Of a stretch of 11,093 nucleotides of DNA, positions 7,874-11,093 are shown piece by piece. How positions within the stretch are numbered: position 1 is the stretch's first letter; each line of letters starts with the position of its first letter. The DNA comes from an uncultured Actinomycetes bacterium (GTDB taxonomy: Bacteria > Actinomycetota > Actinomycetes > Nanopelagicales > Nanopelagicaceae), in the NCBI GenBank assembly GCA_903898855.1, contig CAIUHB010000106.1:1-11093 (forward strand), written 5' to 3'. Under the pieces are notes generated by a model. That model was not told where the DNA came from. It ran no database searches and saw only the letters and a program-made list of their open reading frames with translations. A program made the position numbers and the translations under genes.

Positions 7874-7925
7874 TTTAACTTCCTCCTTACTTTTCACAAT
7901 GTGTTTTTCTAATCTTGATTGGAGT

Positions 7926-7960
7926 GCTCTTGTGGTGAGTTATGCACCCACCACAAGAGC
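7926..7960 (-). repeat. Perfect 12-bp inverted repeat (hairpin) between rhaS and rhaM
   Basis: Arms GCTCTTGTGGTG (7926-7937) and CACCACAAGAGC (7949-7960) pair perfectly around an 11-nt loop. The hairpin lies in the only long gap of the operon, between the tandem stops of rhaS and the rhaM start. In the mRNA sense it is followed by a mixed sequence without a T run, so it is not a classical intrinsic terminator. It more likely shields the upstream rhaS message from 3' exonucleases or partly attenuates transcription. An operator for a DNA-binding regulator is an alternative. Confidence 0.75.
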
Positions 7961-7968
7961 TCTCCCTC

Positions 7969-7986
7969 AAAGGGATTACTCCCTTT
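7969..7986 (-). repeat. Second short hairpin just after rhaS
   Basis: AAAGGG (7969-7974) and CCCTTT (7981-7986) form a 6-bp stem with a 6-nt loop, about 15 nt after the tandem TAA-TAG stops of rhaS on the minus strand. It precedes the larger 12-bp hairpin and the two together fill much of the rhaS-rhaM gap. It is too short to call a terminator by itself. Confidence 0.5.
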
Positions 7987-8004
7987 ATCGCTAACTCTTA
8001 ACTA

Positions 8005-9051
8005 TTAGTAAATAGCCTTGAATGTTGCGATGTTTGACTTATCGAATGTGAACGGATCGCCAAGGTAAGCAATTCCACCAGCAACGACTGAGTAAGACTT
8101 CTTACCAGCCTTGAATGATGAACCAACCTTGCCTGTGAATGTTCCAGCCTTAGCTGCTGCACCGGCGTAAACCGCTACATAACCAAGATCGATTGGATTC
8201 CAAAGGCCGACCTTCTCAACAGTTCCGTTTTCGATGTAAGGAGCCATTTGGCTTGGAAGACCAAGACCGGTGACCTTAACTGTTGCATTCTTTGCTTGCT
8301 TCTCCTGAGCAGCTGCAAGTACACCAACAGTTGTTGGTGAGATGATGCCAGCTACATCTGGGTACTGAGAAAGAATTGCATCGAATTGTGCTGTTGATGT
8401 TGTTGCATCGTCGTTACCGTAGAAGACTGACTTATCTACTGTTCCGCCGACCCATGACATGTTTGGATACTTTGAAGTTAGGTATGGACCCATTGCTGCG
8501 ATCCATGCGTTCTGGTTAGCGGCTGTAGCTGCTGCAGAAAGAACTGCAATCTTGCCCTTGCCACCTGTTGCTGCTGCAATCCAGTCAACTTCAGCTGTAC
8601 CGATACGAGCTGATGCTGCTGGAAGAACTGTAACTACGCGAGATGAAGCTGCTGATGCAGCAACGTCAGCGTCAGATGTAACGATCTTGATTCCTGCAGC
8701 CTTTGCCTTGTTCAATGAAGGAACAATTGCGTTCTGATCAGCAGCAGAGATAACAAGTACGTCGTACTTCTTCTGGATTACTTGGTTGATGAATTGAACC
8801 TGTGCTGGACCTGTTGCTTCTGTTGGTCCGAGGTAGGTACAGGTTGCCTTGATTTCCTTACAGGCTGTCTGTGCGCCTTTGTTCCATGCGGTGAAGTAAC
8901 CGATGTTTACTGCCTTTGGCATGATGGCGATCTTGAGACCGGCAGCATTAGCCTGTGCAGGAGCACTTACTAGAGCAACTGCACCAAGTGCAACTACAGC
9001 AAGTACTGCCTTTAGCTTATTTTTTTGCATGTTAAGCGGGCTTCCTTTCAT
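8005..9051 (-). CDS. rhaS: Rhamnose ABC transporter substrate-binding protein
   Basis: This 348-residue periplasmic-binding-protein-like sugar receptor captures L-rhamnose for the RhaPQT importer. It has a Lys-rich N-region, a hydrophobic core (about 15-29) and Ala-rich cleavage sites (APAQA, ANA) near 31-37, but no lipobox cysteine. The mature part begins LKIAIMPKAVNIGYF and contains GLWNPIDLGYVAVYAG, a signature shared by RhaS and AI-2 (LsrB) receptors. The ATG at 9051 overlaps the rhaQ stop by 4 bp (ATGA) and has GAGGAG 6 nt upstream; an in-frame ATG at 9030 (MQKNKLK) would give a more ordinary signal peptide. It ends with tandem stops TAA-TAG, then hairpins. The mutarotase and isomerase genes downstream favour rhamnose over AI-2 as ligand. 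Confidence 0.92.
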   Translation of the reverse strand: MKGSPLNMQKNKLKAVLAVVALGAVALVSAPAQANAAGLKIAIMPKAVNIGYFTAWNKGAQTACKEIKATCTYLGPTEATGPAQVQFINQVIQKKYDVLVISAADQNAIVPSLNKAKAAGIKIVTSDADVAASAASSRVVTVLPAASARIGTAEVDWIAAATGGKGKIAVLSAAATAANQNAWIAAMGPYLTSKYPNMSWVGGTVDKSVFYGNDDATTSTAQFDAILSQYPDVAGIISPTTVGVLAAAQEKQAKNATVKVTGLGLPSQMAPYIENGTVEKVGLWNPIDLGYVAVYAGAAAKAGTFTGKVGSSFKAGKKSYSVVAGGIAYLGDPFTFDKSNIATFKAIY

Positions 9052-10064
9052 TCGACACTCCTCGATGAGGTCAACGAGGGAGTAGGGGTCTTAACTCTCA
9101 TCTCACGACGAGCTTTAAGCATCTCAGCCACCTTAGGTAAGGCAACCGAGAATAGTAGGAGCGATCCAGAGACCATCTGGAGCGCATTGGATGAGAAGTT
9201 AACGAGTTGAAGCACGGAGCGAATTGCACCGAGTTCGATAACTGAAAATATAACTCCCCACATTGTTCCGAAACCACCAGCAATCGAAACTCCACCAAAG
9301 AGAACTGCGGCAATCGTGGTTAGCTCGTAACCCATTGCGCTATCTGGTGAGGCCGATGCAAAGCGAAGTGTGTAGACAATCGCAGCGAGTGAAACCATAA
9401 ATCCGGTGGCTACATACATAAGAAATTTAAAACGCTTAACTGGAATACCGGCAAAGTTTGCGGCTTCGGCGCTGATACCAGCGGCAAAAGTCCAACGTCC
9501 AATTCGAGTGAAGTGGAGCAGCACAAGTGCGATAGCAACAAGTGGCGCGATAAGTAGGAATGACCAAGGAAGGAATGTTCCAGGAATATTGTTGATGCCA
9601 AGACCGGTCCAGAAATCTGGAAGTTGGTTAACTGGAGTATTTCCAAGAAGCACAAAACACAATCCGCGGAAGAGTCCCATCGTGCCGATGGTGACGGCTA
9701 GGGATTGAAGTCCAAGATAGTTAACGAGGAAACCATTAAGTGCGCCGGTTGCGATACCGACCAAAATTCCGATGACTAGCGCCCAAGCAAATGGGATTCC
9801 GTGCGCAAATGAGTAACCAATGGTCGATGAGACCAAGCTAAGCGCGGAGGCCACTGAAAGGTCGATTTCACCAGCAACAATAAGGAAGGTCATCGGCAGA
9901 GCGATGATCATGATTTCGCCAATATCTTGAACTACAAAGCCAAGATTGCTGGTGGTTGCAAAATCAGGAGTAATAAATGAGCCAATTAAAAGGGTGAGGA
10001 AGAGCAGGACTCCTACTCCCTTATCCCAACTGAAGTTGGTGCGAAGACGTGTTAGTGCGCTCAT
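9048..10064 (-). CDS. rhaQ: Rhamnose ABC transporter permease (second)
   Basis: This 338-residue inner-membrane permease of the BPD_transp_2 (RbsC/LsrC-like) family has around eight to ten hydrophobic helices. Typical family stretches are EIDLSVAS (66-73), the cytoplasmic coupling-loop motif GISAEAANFAGI (196-207) that contacts the ATPase, and LFGGVSIAGGFGT (255-267). It should form the heteromeric channel with the permease encoded just upstream. The hydrophilic tail after about 312 is rich in Arg, Ser and Thr. Its ATG directly abuts the preceding stop, and its own TGA overlaps the rhaS ATG. Assigning Q rather than P follows the R. leguminosarum order (rhaT, rhaP, rhaQ) and could be swapped. 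Confidence 0.9.
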   Translation of the reverse strand: MSALTRLRTNFSWDKGVGVLLFLTLLIGSFITPDFATTSNLGFVVQDIGEIMIIALPMTFLIVAGEIDLSVASALSLVSSTIGYSFAHGIPFAWALVIGILVGIATGALNGFLVNYLGLQSLAVTIGTMGLFRGLCFVLLGNTPVNQLPDFWTGLGINNIPGTFLPWSFLLIAPLVAIALVLLHFTRIGRWTFAAGISAEAANFAGIPVKRFKFLMYVATGFMVSLAAIVYTLRFASASPDSAMGYELTTIAAVLFGGVSIAGGFGTMWGVIFSVIELGAIRSVLQLVNFSSNALQMVSGSLLLFSVALPKVAEMLKARREMRVKTPTPSLTSSRSVE

Positions 10065-11033
10065 TTATTCGCTCACTCTCATAATTTGAGTTCGCTGACT
10101 TCGAGCCGAGAGAACCTTGTCCAATGAAATTGCGGCGATAAGAAGTGCGCCATTTACTACGCCTTGCCAGAACTGGCTGACGCCAAGTGCGCCAAGTGCC
10201 AGAACGATTGTCTGCAGGAGTAGTGCGCCGATAATTGCGCCAAAGACTGTGCCGATTCCGCCAGCGATTGCTACGCCGCCGACAACACATGCTGCAACAA
10301 CGCTGAGTTCGATTCCCAATCCAGAGTTGGCTTGAGCTTGGCCAAAGCGAGCAATTAATAGCGCGCCACCAAGTCCGGCAATTCCACCAGCAGCGGTGAA
10401 TGCCCAGAATGTTCGCTTTTCTACTTTGATGCCCGCTAAGTATGCAGCTGGCAAGTTGGAGCCGATTGCATATAGATCGCGACCACTGCGGAAGTTGCGC
10501 ATATAGAAACCAACAATGAGTGCGAGTACGAGAGAGACAATAAATAGGTAAGGGATGCGTACAAAGGTATGCGATGCCATGAAGGTGAGCACATGTGGAA
10601 CTTTGTCACTATTGATGAAGTCGCCACCGGCTACTTGGTTAAAGAGACCGCGGACGAGATAGAGGGTGCCAAGTGTGACAACCAAGCTTGGCAGTTTGAA
10701 GTAAGCAACCAAGACGCCATTAACTGCGCCAACCGCTAAACCGAAGAGCACACCAAGAATTAGGCAGTAGAGCAATCCATGTCCGTTGGAGGCGTTCTTG
10801 CCGATGATGTATGAAGCAAAGCCGATTGTGGAACCAATCGAGAGATCGATGTGCTTCATCACGATGATCAAAGTTTCGGCAGAGACCAAGAGACAGATAA
10901 TGGATGAGCCAAAGAGTAGGTCATGTAATCCGGAGAAAGAGAAGAGCGCGTGGTTTCCGAGCGCGGCGATACTGAAGAAGGCTACGAGTACAACTGCGAT
11001 AGGGAGTTCGCGAATTTTCAAAAGGTTTCTCAT
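10065..11033 (-). CDS. rhaP: Rhamnose ABC transporter permease (first)
   Basis: This 322-residue inner-membrane permease is of the same family as its neighbour, with a hydrophobic profile starting at about residue 11. It carries HIDLSIGS (61-68), the coupling-loop motif GSNLPAAYLAGI (191-202) and VGGVAIAGGIGT (251-262). The paired permeases, ATPase and binding protein make a carbohydrate uptake (CUT2-type) importer. The ATG overlaps the stop of the preceding ATPase gene by one base (TAATG), and the TAA stop directly touches the rhaQ ATG, so the transporter cistrons look translationally coupled. Rhamnose specificity comes from the downstream catabolic genes, not from the permease sequence. Confidence 0.9.
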   Translation of the reverse strand: MRNLLKIRELPIAVVLVAFFSIAALGNHALFSFSGLHDLLFGSSIICLLVSAETLIIVMKHIDLSIGSTIGFASYIIGKNASNGHGLLYCLILGVLFGLAVGAVNGVLVAYFKLPSLVVTLGTLYLVRGLFNQVAGGDFINSDKVPHVLTFMASHTFVRIPYLFIVSLVLALIVGFYMRNFRSGRDLYAIGSNLPAAYLAGIKVEKRTFWAFTAAGGIAGLGGALLIARFGQAQANSGLGIELSVVAACVVGGVAIAGGIGTVFGAIIGALLLQTIVLALGALGVSQFWQGVVNGALLIAAISLDKVLSARSQRTQIMRVSE

Positions 11034-11093
11034 TAGTTCGCCCCCGAAGCCGCTGCGATGACATTCTCTGGATTAGCTTCTGCGGCGTTGAAG
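11033..11093 (-). CDS. rhaT: ABC transporter ATP-binding protein, C-terminal end (partial)
   Basis: Only the last 19 codons and the TAA (11035-11033) are inside the window, ending NPENVIAAASGAN. That resembles the tail of duplicated-domain sugar ABC ATPases (RbsA/XylG/LsrA type), which often end in a 'xENIMAAATG' pattern. The stop overlaps the rhaP ATG by one base, and an ATPase is the only transporter component not seen downstream. The identity is therefore mostly from context; no nucleotide-binding motif is visible here. Confidence 0.7.
   Translation of the reverse strand, partial: FNAAEANPENVIAAASGAN

Noticed and set aside
7874..8004. Internal promoter for the catabolic genes rhaM-rhaI-rhaEW-rhaB
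   Set aside because: No -35/-10 pair with acceptable spacing could be found in this gap on the minus strand.
8459..8737. 92-codon open frame on the plus strand opposite rhaS
   Set aside because: It is antisense to an Ala-rich gene, which keeps the opposite frame open; the protein has no recognisable motif or ribosome site.
1..11093. CRISPR arrays, insertion sequences, prophage or defence genes
   Set aside because: No direct-repeat arrays, transposase-like proteins or phage proteins are visible; nearly all bases belong to sensor, tRNA or rhamnose genes.

Overview
The window (GC by eye near 45-48%, lower in the first 2.1 kb) looks like a streamlined, moderate- to low-GC actinobacterial chromosome. 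The pointers are the gene families, the dense head-to-tail packing and the GTG/TTG starts alongside ATG. The best guess is a freshwater acI/Nanopelagicales-type organism (Planktophila-like). That placement is inference from style and protein flavour, not from a marker gene.

Left part (1-2100, + strand): the tail of a NarL/LuxR-type response regulator whose 5' end lies outside the window, followed 2 bp later by a 591-residue membrane sensor with two four-helix membrane blocks and a degenerate histidine-kinase ATPase domain. Together they read as a two-component pair of unknown signal. A tRNA-Ser(GCT) gene on the minus strand (2106-2197) faces the kinase tail to tail with only 5 bp between them, and a plausible promoter for it lies at 2213-2241.

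Right part (2248-11093, all minus strand, so transcribed from right to left): a nearly complete L-rhamnose uptake and catabolism operon. In transcription order it holds the last 19 codons of an ABC ATPase (rhaT), permeases rhaP and rhaQ, substrate-binding protein rhaS, an intergenic double hairpin, mutarotase rhaM, isomerase rhaI, a fused rhamnulose-1-phosphate aldolase/short-chain dehydrogenase (rhaEW type), rhamnulokinase rhaB, and a small P-loop kinase of uncertain substrate. Most junctions are 0-2 bp or overlapping. The exceptions are 34 bp before rhaI, 18 bp before the last kinase, and 131 bp after rhaS, where the hairpins sit.

Logic of the system: RhaSPQT imports L-rhamnose, RhaM equilibrates the anomers, RhaI makes L-rhamnulose, RhaB phosphorylates it, and the aldolase half of RhaEW cleaves it to DHAP and L-lactaldehyde. 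The dehydrogenase half probably oxidises the lactaldehyde to L-lactate. The operon promoter and any dedicated regulator lie outside the window to the right or elsewhere. The parts most worth a second look are the hairpin pair after rhaS, the absence of a lipobox in RhaS, an apparent His-to-Asp change at a metal-ligand position in RhaI, the extra P-loop kinase, and the unusual sensor kinase.
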